Shown: positions 47,336 through 56,533 of the stretch, in pieces | Layout: every line of letters starts with the position of its first letter | Position numbering within the stretch: position 1 is the first letter of the stretch | Source of the DNA: Aurantimonas sp. 22II-16-19i | Lineage (GTDB): Bacteria > Pseudomonadota > Alphaproteobacteria > Rhizobiales > Rhizobiaceae | DNA length: 64,000 bases | Direction of reading: 5' to 3' | Assembly (NCBI RefSeq): GCF_002088275.1 | Contig: NZ_AQQS01000006.1 | Coordinates: 1-64,000 of the forward strand | The notes under the pieces: model-generated | Seen by the model: the letters and a program-made list of their open reading frames with translations, nothing else | The model's database searches: none | Told to the model about the DNA's origin: nothing | Program-made: the position numbers and the translations under genes

Positions 47336-47570
47336 GGAACGGCGCTGCGGCGGGCGAGCCACGCAAGGTCGCTTCGTCCGGCGGATGCCAGAATCGGCAG
47401 GCTTCTTGCTTGATGACCTGCTAATCCGGCACCATGGCCGCAGCGGCGCCACTGAGTCGCCCCAATCGCCGTGCCGGCACGACGCCCGGCACCAGGCATC
47501 GGGGTGAAGGAGCGGCGAGACGGGAACGATCTCCGACAGCGTTTGTCGCGACACGGGACGGAAGGCAGGG

Positions 47571-49835
47571 TTGAACAGGAGCGACACCTCAGGACCGCGG
47601 GTGCTGATGCGCCGCATCCGGGAGCTCATGATCGAGCCCCTGGAGCCGCAGGTGCGTCTCGATCAGATCGTCAAGCTGATCGCCAAGCATATGGCGACCG
47701 AGGTCTGCTCGCTTTATGTGCTGCGGGCCGACGGCGTGCTCGAACTCTACGCCACCGAAGGCCTCAATCCCGGATCGGTGCACCTGGCGCAGCTGCGGCT
47801 CGGCGAGGGCCTCGTCGGCACCATCGCCGCGACCGCGCGCCCGCTCAATCTGACCGACGCGCAGAACCATCCCGCCTTCACCTACCTGCCGGAGACCGGC
47901 GAGGAGATCTACGCGACCTTCCTCGGCGTGCCGGTGCTCAGGGCCGGCCGCACCCTCGGCGTCCTCGTCGTCCAGACCAAGGCGGCCGGACGGCACTATC
48001 CGGAAGAGGAATCCGAGGCGCTCGAGACGGTGGCGATGGTCATCGCCGAGATGATCGCCGCCGGCGGGCTGGAGGGCCTGTCGCGCCCCGGCGTCACCCT
48101 CGACCTGACGCGGCCCGTCAGCTTCGACGGCGTGCCGCTCTGCGACGGCATCGGCATCGGCCGGGTCGTCCTGCACGAGCCCCGCGTCGTCGTCTCCAGC
48201 CTGTTCAACGAGGATGTCGACAGCGAGGTGTCGCGCCTCACCGAGGCTCTGGCGATCCTGCGGGAATCGATCGAGGACATGCTGGCGCGGCGCGACGTCG
48301 CCGACGAGGGCGAGCATCGCGCGGTGCTGGAGACCTATCGCAAGTTCGCCCAGGACCGCGGCTGGGTGCGCCGGCTGGAGGAGGCGGTCCGCAACGGCCT
48401 CACCGCCGAGGCCGCGGTGGAAAAGGTGCAGTCGGACATGCGGGCGCGCATGATGCACCTGACCGACCCCTACATCCGCGAACGGCTGCACGATTTCGAC
48501 GACCTCGCCAACCGGCTCTTGCGCCAGCTGATCGGCCAGGGCAGCGTCAATGGCGACGTCACCGACGCCGTCGTCGTCGCCCGCAACATGGGGGCGGCCG
48601 AGCTTCTCGACTATCACCGCGGCCAGATCCGCGGCCTCGTCCTCGAAGAGGGCGCGGCGACCAGCCATGTCGTTATCGTCGCACGGGCCCTCGGCATTCC
48701 CGTCGCCGGCCAGGTGAAGGGCGCCGTCTCCATGTCGGAGAAGGGCGACGCGATCATCGTCGACGGCGAGAGCGGTGCGGTGCATCTGCGCCCGCCGCCC
48801 GAGGTCCACGACCTGTTTTCCGACAAGCTGCGGTTCCGGGCCGAGCGCCAGCAGCGCTACCGCTCGCTGCGCGACGAGCCGGCGCGCACCCGCGACGGCG
48901 TCTCGATCGGGCTGCAGATGAATGCCGGGCTCCTCGTCGACCTGCCGCAGCTGGCCGAATCCGGCGCCGAGGGGATCGGTCTCTTCCGCACCGAGCTGCA
49001 GTTCATGGTCGCCTCGACCATGCCGCGCGCCAGCGACCAGGAGCGGCTCTACCGGGCGGTGATCGAGGCGGCGGAGGACAAGCCCGTCACCTTCCGCACC
49101 CTCGACGTCGGCGGCGACAAGCTGCTGCCCTATCTCAGCCATGCGCCGGAGGAGAACCCGGCGCTCGGCTACCGGGCGATGCGCCTCGCCCTCGACCGGC
49201 CGGGCCTCTTGCGCACCCAACTGCGGGCGCTCTTGAAGGCCGCGTCGGGCAGCGCCATCCGCATCATGTTCCCGATGGTCACCGACCTGTCGGAGATCCA
49301 TGCCGCGCGGGCCCTGATCCGGCGCGAGAGCGAGCACCTGGCGCGCTTCGGCTACGCGCCGCCGAGGAGCCTGATGATCGGCGCGATGCTGGAGGTGCCC
49401 TCGCTGCTCTACCAGCTGGATCCGCTGATGGCCGAACTGGACTTCGTCTCGATCGGCTCGAACGACCTGTTCCAGTTCTTCTTCGCCGTCGACCGTGGCA
49501 ACGCCAACGTCGCGAACCGCTACGACGACCTCTCCGTGCCGTTCCTGCGGGCGCTGCGCGACGTGGTGCGGGCCGGCGAGCGCCACGACGTTCCGGTCTC
49601 GCTGTGCGGCGAGATGGCCGGCCGGCCGCTCTCGGCCCTGGCGCTGATCGGCCTCGGCTTCCGCAACATCTCGATGGCGCCGCCCTCGATCGGGCCGGTC
49701 AAGGCGATGCTGATGGCGCTCGACGCCGGCGCCCTGGCGGGCGAACTCCACACCCTCCTCGACGACGGGGAGGAGGCGGGCTCGGCACGGGCGCTCCTGA
49801 AGGATTTTGCCGAGCGCCACGCCATCCCATATTAG
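47571..49835 (+). CDS. ptsP: PEP-protein phosphotransferase of the nitrogen PTS (EI-Ntr)
   Basis: A 754-residue EI-Ntr that takes phosphate from phosphoenolpyruvate to the NPr/EIIA-Ntr chain, linking nitrogen and carbon status. A GAF domain (about 15-165) precedes the EI part with the phospho-histidine His366 in GAATSHVVIVARALGIP and the PEP-binding barrel SIGSNDLFQFFFAVDR. It starts at TTG 47571, preceded by GGAAGGCAGGG; an ATG at 47607 would cut into the GAF region. It lies between lysC and prfA as usual in this order. Confidence 0.95.
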   Translation: MNRSDTSGPRVLMRRIRELMIEPLEPQVRLDQIVKLIAKHMATEVCSLYVLRADGVLELYATEGLNPGSVHLAQLRLGEGLVGTIAATARPLNLTDAQNHPAFTYLPETGEEIYATFLGVPVLRAGRTLGVLVVQTKAAGRHYPEEESEALETVAMVIAEMIAAGGLEGLSRPGVTLDLTRPVSFDGVPLCDGIGIGRVVLHEPRVVVSSLFNEDVDSEVSRLTEALAILRESIEDMLARRDVADEGEHRAVLETYRKFAQDRGWVRRLEEAVRNGLTAEAAVEKVQSDMRARMMHLTDPYIRERLHDFDDLANRLLRQLIGQGSVNGDVTDAVVVARNMGAAELLDYHRGQIRGLVLEEGAATSHVVIVARALGIPVAGQVKGAVSMSEKGDAIIVDGESGAVHLRPPPEVHDLFSDKLRFRAERQQRYRSLRDEPARTRDGVSIGLQMNAGLLVDLPQLAESGAEGIGLFRTELQFMVASTMPRASDQERLYRAVIEAAEDKPVTFRTLDVGGDKLLPYLSHAPEENPALGYRAMRLALDRPGLLRTQLRALLKAASGSAIRIMFPMVTDLSEIHAARALIRRESEHLARFGYAPPRSLMIGAMLEVPSLLYQLDPLMAELDFVSIGSNDLFQFFFAVDRGNANVANRYDDLSVPFLRALRDVVRAGERHDVPVSLCGEMAGRPLSALALIGLGFRNISMAPPSIGPVKAMLMALDAGALAGELHTLLDDGEEAGSARALLKDFAERHAIPY

Positions 49836-49949
49836 CGCAACGGGCCTTCATCGGTCACGCGGCAGAGCCGGCGACTTCGCGGCGAGACGCGTCTGGCCGA
49901 GAGCCACCGTGCCGCGACACCCGTCATTCCATTCACCGAACCGGATCCC

Positions 49950-51035
49950 ATGGCGACCCTGCCGAACGCGACGTTGAACGACATCCAGAACCGCTTCGCC
50001 ACCCTCGAGCGCGAGATGGCGAAAGGCCCGGAGCACGAGGTCTATTCGAAGCTCGCGGCGGAATATGCCGGGCTCGAGGAGGTGAACGCCGCGATCGGCG
50101 AGTATCGCCGGGCCGAGGAGGAGCTGAAGGGCTCGCGGGCGCTCCTGACCGATCCCTCCGCCGACCGAGAGATGCGCGAGCTCGCCGAACTCGAGATCGA
50201 TAGCCTGAAGGAGACGATCGAGGCGCTGACCCAGAAGATCCGCCTCCTGCTCCTGCCGAAGGACGCCGCCGACGAGAAGGGCGCGATCCTGGAAATCCGC
50301 GCCGGCACCGGCGGCTCGGAGGCGGGGCTGTTTGCCGGTGACCTCTTCCGCATGTACCAGCGCTATTGCGAGCTCAACCGCTGGAAGCTGGAAATCCTCT
50401 CGGCGAGCGAGGGCGAGGTCGGCGGCTACAAGGAAGTCATCGCCGCGATCCGCGGCGCCGGGGTGTTCTCGCGGCTGAAGTTCGAATCCGGCGTCCACCG
50501 GGTGCAGCGGGTTCCCGAGACCGAATCCGGCGGGCGCATCCACACCTCGGCGGCGACCGTCGCGGTGCTGCCCGAGGCCGAGGACATCGACGTCGAGGTG
50601 CGTGCGGAAGACATCCGCATCGACACCATGCGGGCGTCGGGCGCCGGTGGCCAGCACGTCAACACCACCGATTCCGCCGTGCGCATCACCCATCTGCCCA
50701 CCGGCATCGTCGTCACCTCGTCGGAGAAGTCGCAGCACCAGAACCGGGCGCGGGCGATGCAGGTCCTGAAGGCGCGGCTGTTCGACATGGAGCGCCAGAA
50801 GGCCGACGACGAGCGCTCGGCCGCCCGCAAGAGCCAGGTCGGATCGGGCGACCGCTCGGAGCGCATCCGCACCTACAACTTCCCGCAGGGGCGCGTCACC
50901 GACCACCGCATCAACCTCACCCTCTACAAGCTCGACCGGGTCATCGAGGGCGAGATGGAGGAACTGGTCGAGGCGCTGGTCGCCGACCACCAGGCGCGGC
51001 TGCTCGCCGCCGTCGGCGGCGAGGACGGGGCGTGA
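49950..51035 (+). CDS. prfA: Peptide chain release factor 1
   Basis: A 361-residue RF1 that reads UAA and UAG. The GGQ motif is at residues 233-235 in [11 protein letters not shown], and the codon-recognition segment reads RVPETESGG. Length and motif position match the E. coli protein. It is followed after 10 bp by prmC, the enzyme that methylates the GGQ glutamine. Confidence 0.98.
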   Translation: MATLPNATLNDIQNRFATLEREMAKGPEHEVYSKLAAEYAGLEEVNAAIGEYRRAEEELKGSRALLTDPSADREMRELAELEIDSLKETIEALTQKIRLLLLPKDAADEKGAILEIRAGTGGSEAGLFAGDLFRMYQRYCELNRWKLEILSASEGEVGGYKEVIAAIRGAGVFSRLKFESGVHRVQRVPETESGGRIHTSAATVAVLPEAEDIDVEVRAEDIRIDTMRASGAGGQHVNTTDSAVRITHLPTGIVVTSSEKSQHQNRARAMQVLKARLFDMERQKADDERSAARKSQVGSGDRSERIRTYNFPQGRVTDHRINLTLYKLDRVIEGEMEELVEALVADHQARLLAAVGGEDGA

Positions 51036-51045
51036 AGACGCACCG

Positions 51046-52050
51046 ATGGCCGTGAGCGAGGAGAGCGAGCCGAAGTCGGGCACGGCCGCGCCCGCCTCGG
51101 GCGGGACCGGCAGGGCCGCTGCCGATGCCGCCGACGATGACCGGCCGGGCGAGGGCCCGCGGCTCGGCGCGCTCCTTGTCGAGGCGGCGAAGCGCCTGCG
51201 GGAGGCCTCGGCCGCCAGTCCCGCCAGTCCCGGCGGACCGGTCTTTGCGACGCCGGAGCTCGATGCGAGGCTGCTCCTCGCCGAAGCCACGGGCAACCCG
51301 CCCGCCGCGGTCCACCGCCTGAGCGGACAGGCCCTCGAAGCCGCCCAGGCGAAAAAGTTTGCCGGCTTTCTTCACCGGCGCCTCGCCGGCGAGCCGGTGC
51401 ACCGGATCATCGGGCGGCGGGCGTTCTACGAGCACGACTTCGCCCTGTCGCCGGAGACGCTCGAGCCGCGGCCGGAGACGGAATTCCTCGTCGAGGTGGC
51501 ACGGCCGCTGATCGATGCGGTGATCGCCGAGCGGGGCGCGTGCCTGTTCGCCGACGTCGGCACCGGGACGGGCGCCATCGCGGTGTCGCTGCTCGCCCTG
51601 TGCCCGCAGGCCGAGGCCGTCGCCATCGACATTGCCGAAGGGGCGCTGGTCACGGCGCGGCAGAACGCCCATGCTGCGGGCGTCGCGGCGCGTTTCATGC
51701 CGGTTCTCTGCGACCATCTCGCGGCCCTTGGCGGGAGCCTCGACCTGCTCGTCTCCAATCCGCCCTATATCCCGAGCAGGGACATCGCCGGACTGGACGT
51801 CTCGGTGCGGCGGCACGACCCGCTCGCCGCCCTCGACGGCGGCGCGGACGGGCTCGTCTCCTACCGGGCCATCGCGGCGGGCGCGGCCGGCCTTCTGCGG
51901 CCGGGCGGGGCCGTCGTCGTCGAGATCGGGCAGGGTCAGGCCGGCGACGTCGAGGCGATCTTTGCAGCCTGCGGTTTCCTCGCCGGGGGGCGCACGAAGG
52001 ACCTTGCCGGGATAGAGCGTATCCTCGTGCTGACGCTCGGTCGGGGGTGA
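51046..52050 (+). CDS. prmC: Release factor glutamine methyltransferase
   Basis: A 334-residue PrmC (HemK). The catalytic motif is SNPPYIPS (Asn238), with ADVGTGTGAIAVSLLA as motif I. The N-terminus has about 40 extra low-complexity residues before the family start at LGALLVEAAKRL, so the true start could be further in. It modifies the GGQ glutamine of the release factor encoded just upstream. Confidence 0.93.
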   Translation: MAVSEESEPKSGTAAPASGGTGRAAADAADDDRPGEGPRLGALLVEAAKRLREASAASPASPGGPVFATPELDARLLLAEATGNPPAAVHRLSGQALEAAQAKKFAGFLHRRLAGEPVHRIIGRRAFYEHDFALSPETLEPRPETEFLVEVARPLIDAVIAERGACLFADVGTGTGAIAVSLLALCPQAEAVAIDIAEGALVTARQNAHAAGVAARFMPVLCDHLAALGGSLDLLVSNPPYIPSRDIAGLDVSVRRHDPLAALDGGADGLVSYRAIAAGAAGLLRPGGAVVVEIGQGQAGDVEAIFAACGFLAGGRTKDLAGIERILVLTLGRG

Positions 52051-52375
52051 GCACCAAGCTTTCGCGAAGCCCGCCGGATTGTGGGCGCAAACGCCGGATC
52101 CGGGAAATAAGGCTTGTCGCTCCGGGGTTTCATCTCTATTGTCAGGCGCGTACGGAGGAATCGAGGGGGACATCTCAGACGGCAGGGCCGGGAGATGCTC
52201 GAGATGACCGGAAGGTCGTCCGTTGAACTGGGATTTCGGATCGCCAGTCGAAACCGACTTTTGAACATTTCCATCGCCGGCCCGTCTTGGGAAAGAGGGC
52301 CGCGCACAGGAGCAGTTTGCACGCTCCCGAGGCGGAACATCGCGGATGTTCCCACCATCAAGAGACAGGAAGAGC
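52051..52375. other. 325-bp gap between prmC and the DUF4167 gene
   Basis: No gene is supported. It is less GC-rich around 52080-52150 and 52230-52280 and probably holds the promoter of the DUF4167 gene. Nothing else recognisable was seen. Confidence 0.45.
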
Positions 52376-53653
52376 ATGAGGCCTGGACAGCAGCAGAAGA
52401 ACCGTATGCGCGGTCGTGGACGCAAGGGTCCGAATCCGCTTTCGCGCAACTACGAGTCGAACGGCCCTGACGTCAAGATCCGCGGATCGGCCCAGCACGT
52501 CGCCGAGAAGTATTCGATGCTGGCGCGGGACGCCTCCGCTGCCGGCGACCGGGTGATGGCGGAGAACTATCTCCAGCACGCCGAGCACTACAATCGCATC
52601 GTCGCCGCCGCCCAGGCGCAGTTCCAGCAGCCGCGCGACGACCGCGACATGCGCGACAGCGACGACGACGAGGACGACGAGGACGGCTTCGACAACGGCA
52701 ACTACACCCGCGACGAGCGGGGCAGCGACCGCAACGAACGCAACGACCGGAATGAACGCGGCAACGATCGCAACAACGATCGAAACAACGACCGGGGCGA
52801 TCGCCGTCCGCAGCATGCCAATGCCCGCGATGGCCGCGACCAGAACACGCGCGACCAGGGCGGCGGCAACCGCCCCGGCCAGCGCAACCGCGACGACAAC
52901 CCGCGGCGCGACGACAATGGCTCCAATGGCGGCTCGAACGGTTCGCGGGATGGCCAGCCCTCGCGCGACGGCCAGCGCGGCGACCGGCGCGACCGCAACA
53001 ACACCAACATGCCGGCCGGCTCCGGCCCGCAGCCGGTGATGGTGCGCGGCGACGGCGACAATCGCTCCAGCGGCCACGGCGGCCACCAGGGCGCCAATCT
53101 TGGCGCCGGCGATGCGAACGAGGATGCCGGCGCGGCGTCCGGCGAGCGGTCCAGCCGGGATCGCAATTCCGGCGAGCGTCGCAGCGACCGTTTCTCCGAG
53201 ACGGCTCGCGACGACACTGCTGGCTCGCAGGACACCGACGCGCCGATCGGCATGACCGCTGCCGAAGCGCTCGAAGAGACGCAGAGCCGCGCCAAGCGGC
53301 GCCCGCGCACCCGCCGTCCGCGGCTGGGCGACAAGGCCGAGGCGAACAACGATACGGGCAACGAGGCGGCCAACGAGACGGGTAGTGAAGCGCCTGGGGT
53401 GCCGGCGGCGAGGGCCGCACCCGCGAGCCAGCCCGAGGCGGCCGACGCGCGCGAGACGACCGGAAGCGCGGCAGCCGGGGACGAGCCGAAGAAGGCCGCT
53501 CCGCGCCGCAAGGCCAAGGCCGACGCCGAGGCCTCCGGGGAGGAAAAGCCGAAGCGCCGCCGCACGACGCGCGCCAAGAAAACGGACGACGACGACGACG
53601 ACGGCGAGAGCCAGGGCCAGCTGCCGGACTTTCTGCTCGCCTCGAACGGCTGA
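52376..53653 (+). CDS. DUF4167 family protein with a long disordered tail
   Basis: A 425-residue protein. The N-terminal 85 residues (MRPGQQQKNRMRGRGRKG, NPLSRNYESNGPDVKIRGSA, VAEKYSMLARDASAAGDR) are the DUF4167 domain, found across alphaproteobacteria after prmC and probably RNA-related because of its basic RG-rich start; that role is an inference. The rest is low complexity: an Arg/Asn/Asp/Glu run (about 100-215) and a Lys/Arg/Ala-rich C-terminal part ending QLPDFLLASNG. AGGAAG precedes the ATG at 52376. The tail length probably varies between relatives. Confidence 0.85.
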   Translation: MRPGQQQKNRMRGRGRKGPNPLSRNYESNGPDVKIRGSAQHVAEKYSMLARDASAAGDRVMAENYLQHAEHYNRIVAAAQAQFQQPRDDRDMRDSDDDEDDEDGFDNGNYTRDERGSDRNERNDRNERGNDRNNDRNNDRGDRRPQHANARDGRDQNTRDQGGGNRPGQRNRDDNPRRDDNGSNGGSNGSRDGQPSRDGQRGDRRDRNNTNMPAGSGPQPVMVRGDGDNRSSGHGGHQGANLGAGDANEDAGAASGERSSRDRNSGERRSDRFSETARDDTAGSQDTDAPIGMTAAEALEETQSRAKRRPRTRRPRLGDKAEANNDTGNEAANETGSEAPGVPAARAAPASQPEAADARETTGSAAAGDEPKKAAPRRKAKADAEASGEEKPKRRRTTRAKKTDDDDDDGESQGQLPDFLLASNG

Positions 53654-53717
53654 CGGAGCGGCTTTGCCGCCGCAGATCGACGGCAGGCTTTTGCCCCGGC
53701 ATGAGCGAACGCAAGAC

Positions 53718-53748
53718 CAGGGGCGCGATCGAGCTGATCGCGCCCCTG
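53718..53748 (+). terminator. Hairpin terminator after the DUF4167 gene
   Basis: CAGGGGCGCGATC and GATCGCGCCCCTG pair perfectly over 13 bp around a 5-nt loop, 64 nt past the stop. Confidence 0.7.
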
Positions 53749-53910
53749 TCCGCGTTCAGTCACGCGGCTGGTCCCACAAGGGTTTTGAGGGCGCGGTCCC
53801 ATTCGGGCATGATCGCGAAAGGCGCGAACCGTCTCTTTGAAAAAACTCGTGCGGCAACGGGATGATGAAGCGGGATGCCGGGCGAGCACACGGGATCCCG
53901 CTCCAGCGGG

Positions 53911-53934
53911 CGGATGCATCGGCGTCCGTTTTTT
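53911..53934 (+). terminator. Intrinsic terminator with a T run and no gene in front
   Basis: CGGATGC and GCGTCCG form a 7-bp stem (one G-T pair) around ATCG, directly followed by TTTTTT. It is the clearest U-tract terminator in the window. Confidence 0.65.
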
Positions 53935-54091
53935 CGTCATCCTGTTGATAAGACGGATCTTCTTCGACGGCCGATTGCGCTTTGCGCATTGTATTGCGGG
54001 CGCGATCGGGAGGTCGGCCATCGGACGGTCTTGAAATCTCGCTGAAATATTCGGCGAGTAATCCCTCGCCATCCAGTCTCAGGAGGCGATC

Positions 54092-55042
54092 ATGAACAAC
54101 CAATCGTTGGGCCAATCGTTGGGCCAATCGCTGGAATGGCCGCGCAAGACGCGCGAGATGCACAACCATCATTTCGATTCGACGATCTGGAACGATCTCG
54201 TCATGCGCGACGACGACATCGTCATCGCCACCTACGCCAAGTCCGGCACGACCTGGATGCAGCAGATCGTCGGGCAGCTGATCTTCCAGGGCGCGGAGGA
54301 CGTCGACGTCGGCGAGATCTCGCCCTGGGTCGACCTGCGCGTGCCGCCGAAGGCGATCAAGCTGCCGGTGATCGAGGCGCAGACCCACCGCCGGTTCCTG
54401 AAGACCCACCTGCCGGTCGACGCGCTGGTGTTTTCGCCCAAGGCCAAATATCTCTATATCGGCCGGGACGGGCGCGACGTCGTGTGGAGCATGCACAACC
54501 ACCATGCGACGGCCAATGCCGCCTGGTACGAGGCGCTCAACGACACGCCCGGCCGTGTCGGCCCGCCGATCGCGCCGCCGCCGGCTTCCAAGCGCCAGTA
54601 CTTCCTCGACTGGCTCGAGGGCGACGGCCATCCCTTCTGGCCGTTCTTCGAGAATGTCCGGTCCTGGTGGGCGATCCGCGATCTGCCGAATGTCCATCTC
54701 GTGCATTTCGCCGACCTCAAGGCCGACATGCCTGGCGAGATCGCGCGGATCGCCGCGTTCCTGGAGATCGACGTCGACCAGGAGCGCTGGGAGGCGGTGC
54801 TTTCCCATTGCAGCTTCGACTACATGAAGGCCCATGCCGAAAAGGCCGCGCCGCTGGGCGGGGCGCTCTGGGAGGGCGGTGCCACGAGCTTCATCCATCG
54901 CGGCGTCAACGGCCGCTGGCACGACGAACTCCTGCCCGAGGACGTCGCGGCCTATGAGGCGAAGGTGAAGGCCGAGCTTTCGCCGGAATGCGCCGACTGG
55001 CTGGCCAACGGCGCGCGCCATGACGCGGTTGCCGCGGCCTGA
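54092..55042 (+). CDS. PAPS-dependent sulfotransferase
   Basis: A 316-residue cytosolic-type sulfotransferase. The 5'-phosphosulfate loop is TYAKSGTTWMQQIV (about 48-61), the catalytic histidine is in KTHLPVD, and the 3'-phosphate site is GRDGRDVVWSMHNHH. It moves sulfate from PAPS to an alcohol or amine group of an unknown acceptor. The first 14 residues come from a tandem 12-nt repeat (SLGQSLGQSLEW). AGGAGG precedes the ATG. It stands alone between the DUF4167 gene and the convergent detoxification operon. Confidence 0.88.
   Translation: MNNQSLGQSLGQSLEWPRKTREMHNHHFDSTIWNDLVMRDDDIVIATYAKSGTTWMQQIVGQLIFQGAEDVDVGEISPWVDLRVPPKAIKLPVIEAQTHRRFLKTHLPVDALVFSPKAKYLYIGRDGRDVVWSMHNHHATANAAWYEALNDTPGRVGPPIAPPPASKRQYFLDWLEGDGHPFWPFFENVRSWWAIRDLPNVHLVHFADLKADMPGEIARIAAFLEIDVDQERWEAVLSHCSFDYMKAHAEKAAPLGGALWEGGATSFIHRGVNGRWHDELLPEDVAAYEAKVKAELSPECADWLANGARHDAVAAA
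54104..54127 (+). repeat. 12-nt tandem repeat in the sulfotransferase start
   Basis: TCGTTGGGCCAA is repeated head to tail twice, with a partial third unit (TCGCTGG) after it. It encodes SLGQ units and keeps the frame. Confidence 0.7.
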
Positions 55043-55217
55043 GGGCGAGTCGCCTCGTGAACGGGCGGGCCTCATGAACAGGCGGCCCGCATGAGCGGGC
55101 GGCCCGTCGCGGTGGATGACGGGCCGCCTCTCTCCGGCGAAGGAAGCGGCAGGTCGGCGGACCTTTCCCCGGCTCCGTCGGCGGATCGGCTCCTCATCGA
55201 GCCGAGCCTCGTGCGGC

Positions 55218-55706
55218 TCAGCCCCTCGCGGCCCGCTCGATCGCCGCGACGTCGATCTTCTTCATCGCCATCATCGCCTCCATCACCCGCTTGGCCTTCG
55301 CCCGGTCCGGATCGCAGAGGAGGGCCGGCAGGATGCGCGGGACGATCTGCCAGGACAGGCCGAAGCGGTCCTTCACCCAGCCGCAGGCCTCGTTCTCGGG
55401 ATGCGCCGACAAGGCGGCGTGATAGCGATCGACCTCGTCCTGGCCGTCGCAGTCGATCGACAGCGAGATCGCCTCGGTGAAGGTGAAGTTCGGCCCGCCG
55501 TTCAACGCCTGGAAGCGCCGCCCGGAGAGGGTGAAGTCGATCATCAGGACGTTGCCGGCAGAGCCCGAGGGATAGTCCGCCGGCGCATGCATGATCCGGT
55601 CGATCGCGGAGGCGGGGAAGAGATCGACGTAGAAGCGCGCGGCCTCCTCGCCATTCGTGTCGAACCACAGGCAAGTGGCGATCCTGTCCGTCATAGCTTG
55701 CACCAT
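55218..55706 (-). CDS. PhnB-type VOC protein (3-demethylubiquinone methyltransferase-like fold)
   Basis: A 162-residue protein of the PhnB-like vicinal-oxygen-chelate family. Signatures are TCLWFDTNGEEAARFYVDLF, MIDFTLSGRRFQALNGGP and GLSWQIVPRILPALL. Despite the family name it is not likely to be a methyltransferase. The start could be 55706 or 55694. It begins 4 bp after the VOC gene upstream and is the last gene of the eight-gene operon. Confidence 0.82.
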   Translation of the reverse strand: MVQAMTDRIATCLWFDTNGEEAARFYVDLFPASAIDRIMHAPADYPSGSAGNVLMIDFTLSGRRFQALNGGPNFTFTEAISLSIDCDGQDEVDRYHAALSAHPENEACGWVKDRFGLSWQIVPRILPALLCDPDRAKAKRVMEAMMAMKKIDVAAIERAARG

Positions 55707-55710
55707 GATC

Positions 55711-56493
55711 TCAAGCCGTCTTGCGCGGGCCGACGAGGCCGAAGCGGGCGCCCTGCGGATCGGCCGAGAGGATCGTGAAGGCGCCGCCCGGCACCTCGCT
55801 CGGACCCTCCAGGATCTTGCCGCCGGCCGTTTCCAGCCGCCGATGCGCCGCATCGATGTCGTCGACGGAGAAATACACCAGCCAGCCCGCCGGCCCGCCC
55901 GGCATCTGCGGCATGACGGCGCCGATCCGGGTTTCGCCGGCGTACCAGAAGCGATACTCGCCGAGATCGCCCATCGGCATGGCGCCCTCCTGCCGGAAGC
56001 CGAGGAGTTCGCCATAGAAGGCGACTGCCGCGCCCTGATCCGGCGACGCCAGCTCGTTCCAGACGCCGTGGCCGGGAAGGGCGGTCATGCCGTCCTGGAA
56101 GGCATGGCTCTCTTCGGGGGAAAAGCCGCGCATGACGTAGAACAGGCAGCGCTGCGGATCGGCGAGAAAGGCCATCCGGCCGACATCCGGGATGTCCATC
56201 GGCGGCATGTGGACGGCGGCGCCGAGGCCTTGCGCCTTTGCCACCGCGGCGTCGACGTCGTCCACGCCGAAATAGATCAGCCATGTGGGCGGCATCGGCG
56301 CACCCTCCGGCATCCTCATGATACCGCCGACCGGCCCGTCCTTTGCCGATGCCACCCGATAATCGATGCCGGGCGGGCCCATTTCGGGCTTGGCGATCGT
56401 CCAGCCGAGGACATTTCCGTAGAAATCCTGGGCGGCGTCCTGGTTGCTGGTCAGGAGCTCGTACCAGATCGGGGTGCCGTGAACATTGGCCAT
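55711..56493 (-). CDS. Two-domain VOC-fold (glyoxalase-like) protein
   Basis: A 260-residue protein made of two glyoxalase/bleomycin-resistance-type halves: GTPIWYELLTSNQDAAQDFY (about 6-25) begins the first and GVWNELASPDQGAAVAFYGE the second (about 140). Such proteins bind a metal and small electrophiles or antibiotics. Part of the detoxification operon; the substrate is unknown. Confidence 0.85.
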   Translation of the reverse strand: MANVHGTPIWYELLTSNQDAAQDFYGNVLGWTIAKPEMGPPGIDYRVASAKDGPVGGIMRMPEGAPMPPTWLIYFGVDDVDAAVAKAQGLGAAVHMPPMDIPDVGRMAFLADPQRCLFYVMRGFSPEESHAFQDGMTALPGHGVWNELASPDQGAAVAFYGELLGFRQEGAMPMGDLGEYRFWYAGETRIGAVMPQMPGGPAGWLVYFSVDDIDAAHRRLETAGGKILEGPSEVPGGAFTILSADPQGARFGLVGPRKTA

Positions 56494-56533
56494 GCAAGGC
56501 CTCCTGTTGTTCGTGCGAGAGACTTCGGGCCTG

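Larger units (their letters stand above)
53654..54091. other. 438-bp gap with two terminators and a possible small RNA
   Basis: Holds a perfect 13-bp hairpin at 53718-53748 that should end the DUF4167 mRNA, then a second, factor-independent terminator with a six-T run at 53911-53934. The second stop has no annotated gene in front of it. The stretch 53750-53934 could therefore encode a small RNA. No convincing protein gene. Confidence 0.5.

Noticed and set aside
53837-54034. A 65-codon frame after the DUF4167 gene
   Set aside because: It starts at TTG without a ribosome site and crosses an intrinsic terminator.
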